This document shows positions 49,189 through 59,112 of a DNA stretch of 64,000 bases, one piece after another. The stretch is from Morchella semilibera (Eukaryota > Ascomycota > Pezizomycetes > Pezizales > Morchellaceae), in contig WBVU01000004.1 of the NCBI GenBank assembly GCA_009192285.1, forward strand, positions 4,176,001 to 4,240,000, in the 5' to 3' direction. Each line of letters opens with the position of its first letter. The first letter of the stretch is position 1. Made by a program: the position numbers and the translations under genes. The notes beneath the pieces were generated by a model. That model was not told where the DNA came from. It worked only from the letters and a program-made list of their open reading frames with translations, and made no database searches.

Positions 49189-52100
49189 CTAGAATAACCT
49201 TAATTTCTCTAACACCATCCAATCTTCATTCATGACGTCGTCTATGGACGGGTGCTGTTGCTGAACATCGCTCGATAGGAGACTTTCTCTATTTTCGAGA
49301 ATCGTGGGCCGTTTTCGGGGGCTGGGTGGCTCGGGTTCTTCAGGACGCCTCCGCTTTCTGGTGGCATTTTGAAGCAGCTGAATCGCCTTACTCGTGGCAC
49401 CAAAGGGCAAGGGGTCGTTAAGCTCCGCCACACGTAACGGTGTTCTTCCTGCTGAATCCACTGCGAAGAGGCCTGCCCCGTGATCGATGAGCAGTTGAGC
49501 CACTTCCGTTCCCACATATCTTGCCGCCTTATGTAGCGGTGTTTCTTGACTCGAATTCCTCGCGGAGACATCTGCGCCATGCTCGATGAGCAGTTGAGCC
49601 ACTTCCGTTCTCCCATATCTTGCCGCCTTATGTAGCGGTGTTTCTTGACTCGAATTCCTCGCGCAGACATCTGCGCCATGCTCGATGAGTAGTTTCGCCG
49701 CCCTATGGTTCGCCGCCTTATGTAGAGGTGTTTCTTGACTCGAATCCCTCGCGCAGGCATCTGCGCCATGCTCGATGAGCAGTTGAGCCACTTCCGTTCC
49801 CCCATATATCGCTGCCATATGTAGTGGTGTTCTAGCTGTTAGTGGGTCTCTCGCGGAGACATCTGCGCCATGCTCGGCGAGCAGTTGAGCCACTCCTGTC
49901 CTCAAATGTTGCGCCGCCCTATGTAGGGGTGTTTCTTGATTCCGGTTCCTCGCGGAGACATCTGCGCCATGCTCGATGAGCAGTTGAGCCACTTCTGTTC
50001 CCCCATTTTGCGCCGCCCTATGTAGAGGTGTTTCTTGACTCCAATTCCTCGCGGAGACATCTGCGCCATGCTCGATGAGCAGTTGAGCCACTTCTGTTCC
50101 CCCATTTTGCGCCGCCCTATGTAGAGGTGTTTCTTGATTCCGGTTCCTCGCGGAGACATCTGCGCCATGCTCGATGAGCAGTTGAGCCACTTCTGTTCCC
50201 CCATTTTGCGCCGCCCTATGTAGAGGTGTTTCTTGACTCCAATTCCTCGCGGAGACATCTGCGCCATGCTCGATGAGCAGTTGAGCCACTTCTGTTATCC
50301 CGTGGTTCACAGCGATATGTAGCGGTGTATCTTGATCCGAATCCCACGCGGAGATATCTGCGCCATGCTCGATGAGTAGTTGAGCCACTTCCGTTCTCCC
50401 ATATTTCACCGCAATATGCAGCGGTGCATCTTGACTCGAATCCCTCGTGGAGACATCTGCGCCATGCTCGATGAGGAGTTGAGCCACTTCCGTTCTCCCA
50501 TATTTCACCGCAATATGTAGAGGTGTTTTTCGACCCGAATCCCTCGCGGAGACATCTGCGCCATGCCCGATGAGCAGTTCAGCCACTTCCGTTCTTCCAT
50601 ATCTCGCCGCCATATATAGCGGTGTTTCTTGACTCGGATTCCTCGCGGAGACATCTGCGCCATGATTGATGAGTAGCCTAGCAGCCTCTTGGTGTCCCTC
50701 ACACACAGCCAGATGCAGTGCAGTCCATCCTTCAGAGCATCTTGCCATGACATCGTCCTTTTGCTCAAGAGTGATTCGCATAGCTGAAAGATGCCCTATG
50801 AAGGATAATTGATGTAATGAAGGTCTTTTATAGTTATCTAAAAGGGTGGGATCACGCTTTCGATAAATCCAATAACCCTGCCATTCTTCTTGTTTATAAC
50901 AGAAGCTTAACTGTGAATAAAAATCGTTCCTCTTCGGGTCTCCGAAAAGTTCAAGGACAAGCTCAGCTTCCAACTCTTCGCTAGAATGTCTTAGATGAAA
51001 CGGTAAATACGAGACCGCATACTCTAAGAAAGGGTATCTAAGTCGGGCCCGAAGTTTATATTGAGAATTGCAAGCCCCATGACTGAATTCATCCAGCAGG
51101 AGAAATGAGATACAAGTTTTGGCAAGGTATAGATTAGTGTGCATATCGTCAGGATTTAAAGGAACCCTCGACAAATATTCCTGAACCGTATAGTGCGCAA
51201 GTCGTACTATCCCGCTACTCTCATCAATTATCGCCAGACCAGCGCAAACGTCTAGGATTGTTTCTTTGCTTGGCAAATCTTCTTCCTCGAGCTCACGGAT
51301 ATCGGGTCCCGCAGTTATTGCCCTTTGAAGTTCGCCGAGGGTAAGAGTCCTCTGAGCATTCATAAGCCAGGCGAAGATTCTTTTTGCCAGCTCAAAGTTT
51401 GCAGGCTGAGAACGGATTGATTCTATAGCTCTATTATAGGTGGGATCCAAGGGATTGTTTTTTGATCTAGAGCCATCAGCTCTAAGATTTTCAAGCTCAA
51501 TCATAATTCTTTTAGTTGTTGTTTGTTGACAGATGAGATCGATATGGAAGTGAACTAGTAGAAACCTAACGGCCATGTCAGTACGTGAGTATGTCAGTTG
51601 ATATAAGCTCTTGTTCTACGTACATCCCGTTTGCTGCTTTTGTGAGTTCTGAAATAATCTTGTTCAGATAATCTCCTTTACTTGTAAGTCTCTTTGCTCG
51701 GTGGTTTGCATCGATTTTCTGCTGAATGTAGGTCTTTATATCTTCGTCGTTGGCCCGAAGCTCAATCTTTGCTGCCTTCTCAAAAGAGATTTGAACATCT
51801 TCCGGGTAATGTCGACTCGTTAGAAATATTCTTATGCTCGAGTTTTCTAGGACCATTCGGTGGAATAATGGTAAGAGAATCTTCCGTTGGTGGTTTTGGT
51901 CGCATTCATCTAAAGCGTCGAAAACAAGGAAAACTTGGCCAAATGCTGTTAGAGTCGAGACAAGGGCCGAATACAATTGTTCCTGATTGGGCTGTTTGGT
52001 TTTTGGTTCTAGCTGATTGTGTAGGTCTGTGATATAGCTGGGAAGCTGCGACATCTGGCTGGCAAGTTGCTTGACCAAGCTTCTGAGGACCGTAAGGGGT

Positions 52101-53236
52101 TGTTGTTGGTTTTGCTCGTTATAGTTGAAGTAGATATAAGCCACTCCGTTTCCATTTTTCCGTGTCTCATCCTGAAAATGGTCGATAACTGCAGAGCTAC
52201 AAACCAATTAGACCAAAAGATTTGAGTAAGTATTTATTTGAAGTTACCTTAAGAAGGTCTTTCCGGCGCCAGCTGAACGATGGTCCTTAATCAGTTTCAA
52301 TATTTCTCTACATCACAAAGATTATAGGTACATACGAATGCCATAACCACATAGTATGGGTGAACTTTGATTGTTTTCGACAAATTCACAAAACTCGTGA
52401 GATTTCAAAAGCCATTCCCCGGTTTTCTGCCGTCGTCTCCCGCTGATTTCGATGTGCCTTGTTTCAAAAGATTGTGGGTACAACCAGTTCAAAATCTTCA
52501 CACGGGTTTCAACTAATTACCAATTAGTGTGATTAAGTAGACGATTTTACCATCTTACCGTCTTGGGAAGACTGGAGGTTCTGGATGGCTATATTGGTAT
52601 CCCCCATGTCCGACTTGATTTCCTGAACCGTAGCAGTCGTTTTCTTAGTGTCTGTCTTGATCTCTTGTATCGCGCAAGCTGTATCCTGAAGGCATTTCTT
52701 GATATATTCAGCTGCGTGACCAATATCAATAACATAAGCTTCCATGACTCTTAATAATGATCTTTGTAGTTAGGATATTAGCGCGTGAACTGGTGTTGCT
52801 AAAAGGATTTTAACTAGAAAACCCACAATTGGTCTGCATTCATAGCAAAGATAAAAATAGTTTTATGTCGCTCGATACTCAAGAGTGTCTGTGCGATATC
52901 CTTATCCTTGAGCGGCCAAACAATCCTCACGCTAAACTTGGAAGAATCGGTTGTTTTAAATTTTTGGTGGAGCCTATTCATCTCCTCGGCGAACACTGCG
53001 AGGGGTCCATCCCTCTCACCGAGCTTCTGCAGCGCTGGGGATAAGGGATTTTTGTCCAAGTAATCTTTGAGACTTTGAAGAATATCTATAAGGATGTGTA
53101 ACTCGCCGGCGAGTTTTCTGATATCTTTTGGTGCTTTTTGGAAGCCACTGAAGTGGTCATAGGCTACCGAGATTAATTTTCCAGACACCTGAATTATGGC
53201 GATAATACTAGCTGCAAAGCTAACCGCTTCCGCCAT
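49189..53236 (-). CDS. NLR-type STAND protein: Helo-like N-terminus, NACHT, ankyrin array
   Basis: Six exons, 53236..52827, 52761..52559, 52512..52336, 52272..52248, 52196..51624 and 51565..49189, joins in frame, 1254 residues. Residues 1 to about 130 (MAEAVSFAASIIAIIQVSGK, FQKAPKDIRKLAGELHIL) match the fungal Helo-like N-terminal domain of cell-death NLRs. A coiled stretch follows (about 145-205). The P-loop GIPGAGKTFLSS (about 262-273) is built by exons 3, 4 and 5, with exon 4 only 25 nt. Walker B is VFLVFDALDEC (about 360) and the sensor-like IFLTSRHYP follows. Residues of about 460-740 hold a winged-helix-like region (RIFAWLMNAQRTLTLGELQRAI). Residues of about 741-1171 are some 14 ankyrin repeats, several nearly identical. 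The tail is basic then Ser/Gln-rich. Fungal NLRs sense non-self or stress through the repeats, and the N-terminus executes cell death or signalling. The ligand is unknown. Confidence 0.9.
49400..50733 (-). repeat. Tandem 99-bp ankyrin-coding repeats, partly near-identical
   Basis: About 14 units of 33 codons inside the last exon of the NLR gene. Units between about 49920 and 50290 are almost identical at DNA level and alternate in their last residues (ARNRNQ, ARNWSQ, ARNRNQ), so the period of recent duplication is 198 bp, two repeats at a time. One unit near 49690 is shorter (30 residues, lacking part of the second helix). Flanking units are more diverged. Confidence 0.9.
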
Positions 53237-53728
53237 GATGGTAATTTATTGAAGACCAGCAGCAGGACAGGAAAAGGAATGATGGTTGGAGTTTTGGAGT
53301 TTTGGAGGTAGAGGTAGAGGGGGTTGGTGTGCTTTCAGCCTTGTTTATATATGATGCAACCCCAACTGTCCAAACCCTCATTATTGGTACACAAGCGCAC
53401 CAATAAAAACCAGCCATAAAATCGCAGTTAGGAAAAATTCGAAAGAAAAAAAAAGGGAATAGTGTTTTCACATCGCATATTGAGCCTTTGTCCCTAAGGA
53501 AATATTCCTAGATTCATATCATTTACTAACAGTTTCGAGATTCTGCAATGTATTTCTAGTTCTTAGGTCTAGGTCTAACTGCATGTAGAAGATTGATCAG
53601 TATTATATCAACCAATATATGTTTAATATGCAAGGCTTTTAATACATATATGTATTTACAACGCACGGGCTGCACTAAGATATTAATTTCAAACTCCAAA
53701 TAAAAAAAATGAAAGAAGGAACTACCAT
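53237..53728. other. Intergenic, NLR promoter and PPR gene 3' flank
   Basis: About 0.5 kb. It includes the NLR leader and the tail of the PPR-like gene. No gene or clear motif seen. Confidence 0.6.
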
Positions 53729-56035
53729 TCAATCGATCCTAAATCCTTCTACTCCCATCTCCGCCTTGGCTCTGCCGGTCATTTCCTTGACCCTCGCTTG
53801 GTCTCCTAACTTGTCCCTTAAGAGCGATGTTAACCCTTCCACGAGGCCCTCTGGATCCTTTATACTCCTCCACAGTCCTACTGTCTTCTTATTACCCCTT
53901 CTCCTACGACTCAAAAAGTATTTTGCCCTTGATCGCAATCTCTCAACCCACCCATCAATCATCTCTGGGTGAATCCTTAGCATCTCTTCACGGTCCGGGT
54001 TCCAAGAACCGACCCGCATTGTTCCAAATACTATCCCCCTCACTACTGTATCATCCACCTTCATATCCCACAACTTTATCCCAACGTGCAGAGCTACGAG
54101 GGCGCCAGGAAAGTCGCTAGCAAGCATGAATGATTTCATAACTGTGTGCCACATATTTCTCATCTTCTCTTTTGCCTCATTTTCCGTGAGCTGTTTCCTA
54201 CTAAGGCGTTTGACCATATCCGCGAAAAGTGCCCGTGGAGATAATAACTCATCGAATCTCCTGTGTTTCTGGGTATAACGTTTCCATATAGTCATCCACA
54301 TAATGTTCCATGTTTCCATATCTGGCTGTACATCTCTGGAATCTAATAGCATGAGATATGTGCGCATAAGACGCGGGATATCATGGACACGGAGGAGCGA
54401 ATAGAGTAGGTGATTGAAAATGTAGGAATTTGGTGATATCTGGCACGATGACATGGTTGTGGCGTATGTGACGACCTTTTCCATGCGGTTGCGGCGGGAA
54501 TAGTAATTAATGAGGAGGGAGAATGTTTGTATAGTTGCTGGGGGCGTTATGCTGGGGGTAAGAGTACTCTTCGTTGGAGGAGTTATCTCGGGGCCCACTT
54601 CAACTGTGGAAGCTGCTTTGCTTGTCCAATCTTTCCACTCCTTCTTTTCTTTATCCATCTGAAGCTGATGAAGCCGGGACTTTATCATCTCCTCCGCTAT
54701 CTGCTCCGCAATTTCAACATTTTTTTCTTCCAGGAACCCCTGGAGGATACAGTTGTAATGTATCGAGTCCGGCGGGAAATCTCGTTTAGCCATTATCTCA
54801 CAGACTAAGTACCAGGCAAGATCCGTCCTACCCATACGTATGGTGTTCTTAAGCCAGCTTCCATAGAAATATTTGTCCTGGATCTTTGGCGGGAGATCTC
54901 GGAGCGACTCAATTGAGAGGTTAGTCAACTTTTTGGGAGAATTTATCGTTTCCTGTGCTCCGATTACTGCGCTCGATAGATTTTCGTAGATATCTGTTTG
55001 CATTCTTTCGAGGGCCTTGGGTACTGAAAAAACCATGTGTTTGTAAACATCTAGGCCATACCTCTGCTGACCACTGTCAAGAAACGACATGCAGATAGTA
55101 TCATACTGTGATACTGTGAGCTTAGTATTGGTTCGATTCATCCATCCTCGCATCTCCTTGTAAGTCTCCCAGGCTCTCTGTGGGTGGTATAGATGATTGA
55201 AGGCCATGATGACTGGAATGAATGATTTCGGCTCAGCTTGGCCAAGGGCTGTGATCATCTGACCAAGCCAATATTTTGCTACATATGGTTCTTGGTTGAG
55301 CGAGAACATCCGAATGCCAAGATTCCAATGCTTAGCAGACCCTTTCCATCTATTTGTCCCGTGTGTCCATCTTTTCAGTGCCTCCTTGCTGGCCCCGTTC
55401 CAATATAAACCGCCAATATAGGCGATATTTTGATCCTCACTCAATTCCACTCCCGCAGAAACCATCATATCCCCAATTAATTTGCTCCGAAATGTAGGGA
55501 TTTGGCTAGTTTCTAACGCCCACAAAAGCGTCCATGCATGCGGAGTGAGGAGCTGTAAAACCTTCGGGTTCGACCTAAATCTTTCGAGCCAATAGAAGAT
55601 CTCCTTCATAACGCTTACTGGAGAATGAGAAAGGAAGTTCAGTGCATTTGTCAACTTTCGAAGGTAATGCAGCTCTACTTTTGTCAGACTGACCGCCGAT
55701 GAAACTGACTTATTCAACCCAGTTGCGGCATCCAGGATTGGTGTTTCAGACAGTGACTCGAGCGGCTGTTTTAAAAGCTCCGGGGGCTTGATTGTCTGGC
55801 GAAACACCCGAATTCTCGGCTCATTGTCATCAATGACATCTGCAGCTTCCATTGCCTCTATTGAATCCCATTCTTTCTTGTCTCCTTCCAGAACAGTTGC
55901 TCTAGTACCCTCATTTGCACGGGTCCTGGGGGTTGGGAGTTCAGTGATTGCAGTGCGTTGGTTACGGAGGGACTTGAGAGTATCAAACAAACGCCGAAGA
56001 TCTGTTTGGTTTGTCCGCACACCTTTGCGTAGCAT
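53729..56035 (-). CDS. PPR-like mitochondrial protein
   Basis: Single exon of 768 residues from the ATG at 56035. A further 12 in-frame codons upstream lack an ATG. The N-terminus (MLRKGVRTNQTDLRRLF...LKSLRNQRT) is basic and suits a mitochondrial presequence. The body is alpha-helical throughout, with pentatricopeptide-like pairs, clearest at DSIHYNCILQGFLEEKNVE (about residue 440), IQTFSLLINYYSRRNRM, NSYIFNHLLYSLLRVHD and DMETWNIMWMTIWKRY. PPR proteins bind organellar RNA. In ascomycetes they act as translation or stability factors for single mitochondrial mRNAs. I cannot tell which mRNA it serves. The 20 C-terminal residues are charged. A general TPR-like helical protein is the alternative. 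Confidence 0.75.
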   Translation of the reverse strand: MLRKGVRTNQTDLRRLFDTLKSLRNQRTAITELPTPRTRANEGTRATVLEGDKKEWDSIEAMEAADVIDDNEPRIRVFRQTIKPPELLKQPLESLSETPILDAATGLNKSVSSAVSLTKVELHYLRKLTNALNFLSHSPVSVMKEIFYWLERFRSNPKVLQLLTPHAWTLLWALETSQIPTFRSKLIGDMMVSAGVELSEDQNIAYIGGLYWNGASKEALKRWTHGTNRWKGSAKHWNLGIRMFSLNQEPYVAKYWLGQMITALGQAEPKSFIPVIMAFNHLYHPQRAWETYKEMRGWMNRTNTKLTVSQYDTICMSFLDSGQQRYGLDVYKHMVFSVPKALERMQTDIYENLSSAVIGAQETINSPKKLTNLSIESLRDLPPKIQDKYFYGSWLKNTIRMGRTDLAWYLVCEIMAKRDFPPDSIHYNCILQGFLEEKNVEIAEQIAEEMIKSRLHQLQMDKEKKEWKDWTSKAASTVEVGPEITPPTKSTLTPSITPPATIQTFSLLINYYSRRNRMEKVVTYATTMSSCQISPNSYIFNHLLYSLLRVHDIPRLMRTYLMLLDSRDVQPDMETWNIMWMTIWKRYTQKHRRFDELLSPRALFADMVKRLSRKQLTENEAKEKMRNMWHTVMKSFMLASDFPGALVALHVGIKLWDMKVDDTVVRGIVFGTMRVGSWNPDREEMLRIHPEMIDGWVERLRSRAKYFLSRRRRGNKKTVGLWRSIKDPEGLVEGLTSLLRDKLGDQARVKEMTGRAKAEMGVEGFRID

Positions 56036-56792
56036 AGCTATCGTCGTGTGGCGTGGTGGTGTATTTAACACTTTTTTTTTTTACGTGGAAGAGGCCCATT
56101 CCTTATGAGGTCATATATTTGTTACCCGGATGGGGCGAGACGCTAGTATCCCCACATAGAATCTCACTCGGAATGCTCCAACTTCGATCCAGAGGAAAGT
56201 CCCCCAAGGTGAAAACATGTACAAAGTACATGTACATGTACTTACTTATGTATGTATGTGTGATACGTTGTAGATGGTCTACATGCACTTCATCTTCATC
56301 ATACCACTCTAAGCTACATGTACTTGAGCTTTACAACCTAGAGGTAAGGGTTCAAACGTTAAGATTAGTAGTACGATTAACTACTACATGTAAACAGCTA
56401 TATGACAATTGACTAGGATACCGACTACAAGTGCTCGATGTTTAACGTATCATAGTTACAATGCAGAAGCGGTGCGGTAAATTCCCTACTGACTACATGT
56501 ACCCCGGGGGTCCTCAAAGTGATACAACGGCGACAAAAACCACTAACTTCGCAGCTTCTGGCCACCACGCCCAAAAGTTGGGAAGCAATTCATATATGTC
56601 GAATTACATCAGGCGTATCTATATAATAATAGTAAATGGAAATACAAATGAAAAAAATTGACTGGGTCTAGCTTTGATGGTGGTCGCGACACCAGAATAT
56701 TGAGTTTGTTGCATCACTTTAAGGACCCCCGGGGTACATGTATGTACTTAGTACTTTGCTACCACCCGTTAGTACATATACTTTACATTACA
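56036..56792. other. Divergent intergenic region with MITE and clustered palindromes
   Basis: Spacer between the PPR-like gene and the coiled-coil gene. It contains six TACATGTA sites (56227, 56233, 56315, 56395, 56494, 56735), two of which are the ends of the small inverted-repeat element listed separately. Short frames here are not credible genes. Confidence 0.6.
56494..56742. mobile_element. MITE with 35-bp terminal inverted repeats
   Basis: The sequence 56494-56528 and the reverse complement of 56708-56742 match at 33 of 35 positions; both differences are transitions. The outer bases are TACATGTACCCCGGGGGTCC. Reading the outermost TA at each end as a target-site duplication leaves a 245-bp element beginning CATGTACCCC, which would fit a Tc1/mariner-type non-autonomous element. 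The interior (about 180 bp) is AT-rich and has no coding capacity. Length, inverted ends and lack of genes make a MITE the simplest reading. The superfamily is inferred only from the possible TA duplication. Confidence 0.7.
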
Positions 56793-57840
56793 ATGAGTAC
56801 AAGCACCTCCGAAAAATATCCTTACCCTCTTTGCGACCAAGCGTTTAAACACACAACCCAGCCCACTTCACTAGTGCCATCATCAGTACATGTAGTCATG
56901 TCTTCTCCCTCCCTCCCACTCTGGTCTAGAAAACTGGCTCTCCAATCCGAAGAACTCAACTCGCTTCTTCAGGCCTCAACGACTAAGCTCCACTGTCACC
57001 AACTAGAGCTTAACACCCTTCTGAATACTTGCAAGGAAGAAATCACCCATTCTCAAAAGCAGCTCGAAATCGCCACCTCAAAGCGAGATGATGAAGGTTT
57101 TGCTAACCTAGATTTAACGCCCCACAAATAAATCAATTAAGCTCTAGCTAACATGCTTTATCAAAGTTGATGCACAACTTGCAACACTCCGCCGTCTCAC
57201 TCAAACAAATGCCGACCTACTCCACGCTCTCGAGGCCAAACTCACACTTCTTGAAACGCTTCACATAATTCATCAAAAACTACACTCCCACGACTTGGTT
57301 TTCCGAGACCTTGAGCGGGAGCAGAAGAATCTTGCAATCAAACAGGATATAATGATCGCTGAACAGAAAACACAAACCAATATGTTGAAAGATATTCTAT
57401 ATATCTTGAGGAAGATTAAAACTGGGAGTCGGGTAGAGTTGGAGGCGGTGCGGGAGACCCAGGACTCATTTGAGGTGGTGGGGGATATAAAAGTAGCTCC
57501 TATTGTTAGTTTTAAACGGCAACGCCGATTGCTTTCCGATGAGGAAATCTGCGGTGAGGAGGGTGAGGATGAGGGTGATGATGAGGATGAGGATGGGGAT
57601 GGGGATAAGGGGGGAAAGAGGGTGAATCATCGATTTATGCGTAGGCAGAGCTCCTTGGAACTCTTGTCGGTTGAGGAGATGAAGGAGAAGGCAGGAGACA
57701 CCGGAGTATTCACAAATGGGGAGAATGGGAGGATCAACACTGGAGGCGGTTCCGCTGGTTGGGGAGCTGTGGTCGAAAGACCAATGAAAAGAAAATTGCT
57801 TAGTACCATGGACGTGGATCAGTTCTCTGCTGATGAGTGA
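56793..57840 (+). CDS. Coiled-coil protein of unknown function
   Basis: Two exons, 56793..57096 and 57167..57840, joined in frame, 325 residues. The 70-bp intron has an unusual donor GTTTTG, a CTAAC branch site and acceptor AAAG. The join keeps a long heptad pattern (LEIATSKRDDEVDAQLATL, LLHALEAKLTLLETLHII). Residues of about 45-210 are predicted coiled coil, followed by a basic cluster (FKRQRRLL), an acidic run of Glu/Asp/Gly (about 230-250), Arg-rich sequence and a short C-terminus with KRKLL, so nuclear location is plausible. I do not recognise the family. A later in-frame ATG at 56898 is a reasonable alternative start, since it would place all nearby TACATGTA sites outside the coding sequence. 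Confidence 0.65.
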
Positions 57841-59112
57841 TGACACTGGACGAACGATCTAGCTGAGTTGATAAAAAGTACTGGGGGGGGTGATATTCAA
57901 CATCGCTTGATACTGAAACTCTATGGGTTTGAGGTATGACTTGCTACTCGTGCGTTCTACTGGAATGTCATAATGGTGTAGGTAGGATGTATGTGCAATG
58001 TACCTAAGCCTGTAACTATTTCCAAGTCTTAGCCGATTAGACCAATTACATGGTAGGGATTCCTAAATGTCCCTAAAGACCCTGCCCCGAGCCCTGAGCC
58101 CTGAGCCATCCTCACTTTCAATTTTTTTCGTGGAACCATCCATGCATGAACAAAAAACAATAACTATCGTGTACCCTATCTGCGGAACCTCTTCACGTTA
58201 GATCCGAGTACCGGGCCGCACCTCCTGAATGGCTTAAAGTTCCTCAACTGTGTTCTCTCCCCGTCAGGGCAAATTTCAAGCCTTCTATTGCGCAACATGG
58301 ATAAGCAACAACATCCTAAGTTATCGTGGCGTTGTCCTGACCCGTACCGACTGGTGGTACACAACTACATGGAAGATGCGCGGCTAATTTGGGAAAGCTC
58401 TACTACATAAATACTGTCACTCACTGGGTATGGTGTTGACGGGCAGCTTCTCTTTGGTGGATCCGTCAACACCCAGTATCCATTTATCACCCGTGAACGA
58501 CAGACTGCGCTGTAACAGGGATATTATTTACTAAAAACGTGCAAATCGAGATTCTGCGTATCTTTCTACGCCTCCAGCTCTCTAAAGCATGCATGTCCGA
58601 TAGCTCTTCCCCCCTCCACCCCTCCACCCTCCCCCCCGACACATTTATCCTTTGTGTGTTTGTAATTCTAGTTCCCCTCTCCTTTTAATTACCCACTGGC
58701 TGGGGGGTAATGGAAACAATTAAATAAACATACTCATATCCTTCCTTCTTCTTCTCTTCTCTCACTCGCTGCTGTTCCATTATTCCCTTGCATGACCCTG
58801 CCTGGTTGGTCGCCGCTCTTTTTTGAAAATTTGAGAGATCGTTCCGGTAACCAGGTATGTGTACGTTACCAACATCCCTCGCCCTGCCCTTCTCATCTTC
58901 ATAATACTCATTTATCACCCTAGCCCCCGTTCCCATATAATCTGCGTCCCCATCCTATATCCTAGCGCTGAGCTGCCGCTCGTGCGAGTCAAATGTCTTT
59001 GGGCTGGGATTGGGATGGATAATATTTTGGACAAGTAGTAACGTGTCTTGTCTTGCTTTCCTCTCTTTCAGTGTCTATTTCCCACAACAAAAACAGAGAT
59101 ATACACTACGAA
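57841..59112. other. Intergenic, coiled-coil gene to dehydratase gene
   Basis: 1.27 kb without a credible gene. G8 near 57882. The 300 bases before 59113 include C/T-rich promoter-like sequence. Minus frames at 58176-58364 and 58685-58936 show no domain. Confidence 0.6.

Noticed and set aside
49400-50733. CRISPR-like or satellite array of 99-bp units
   Set aside because: The units are in frame and encode ankyrin repeats of the NLR; no spacers.
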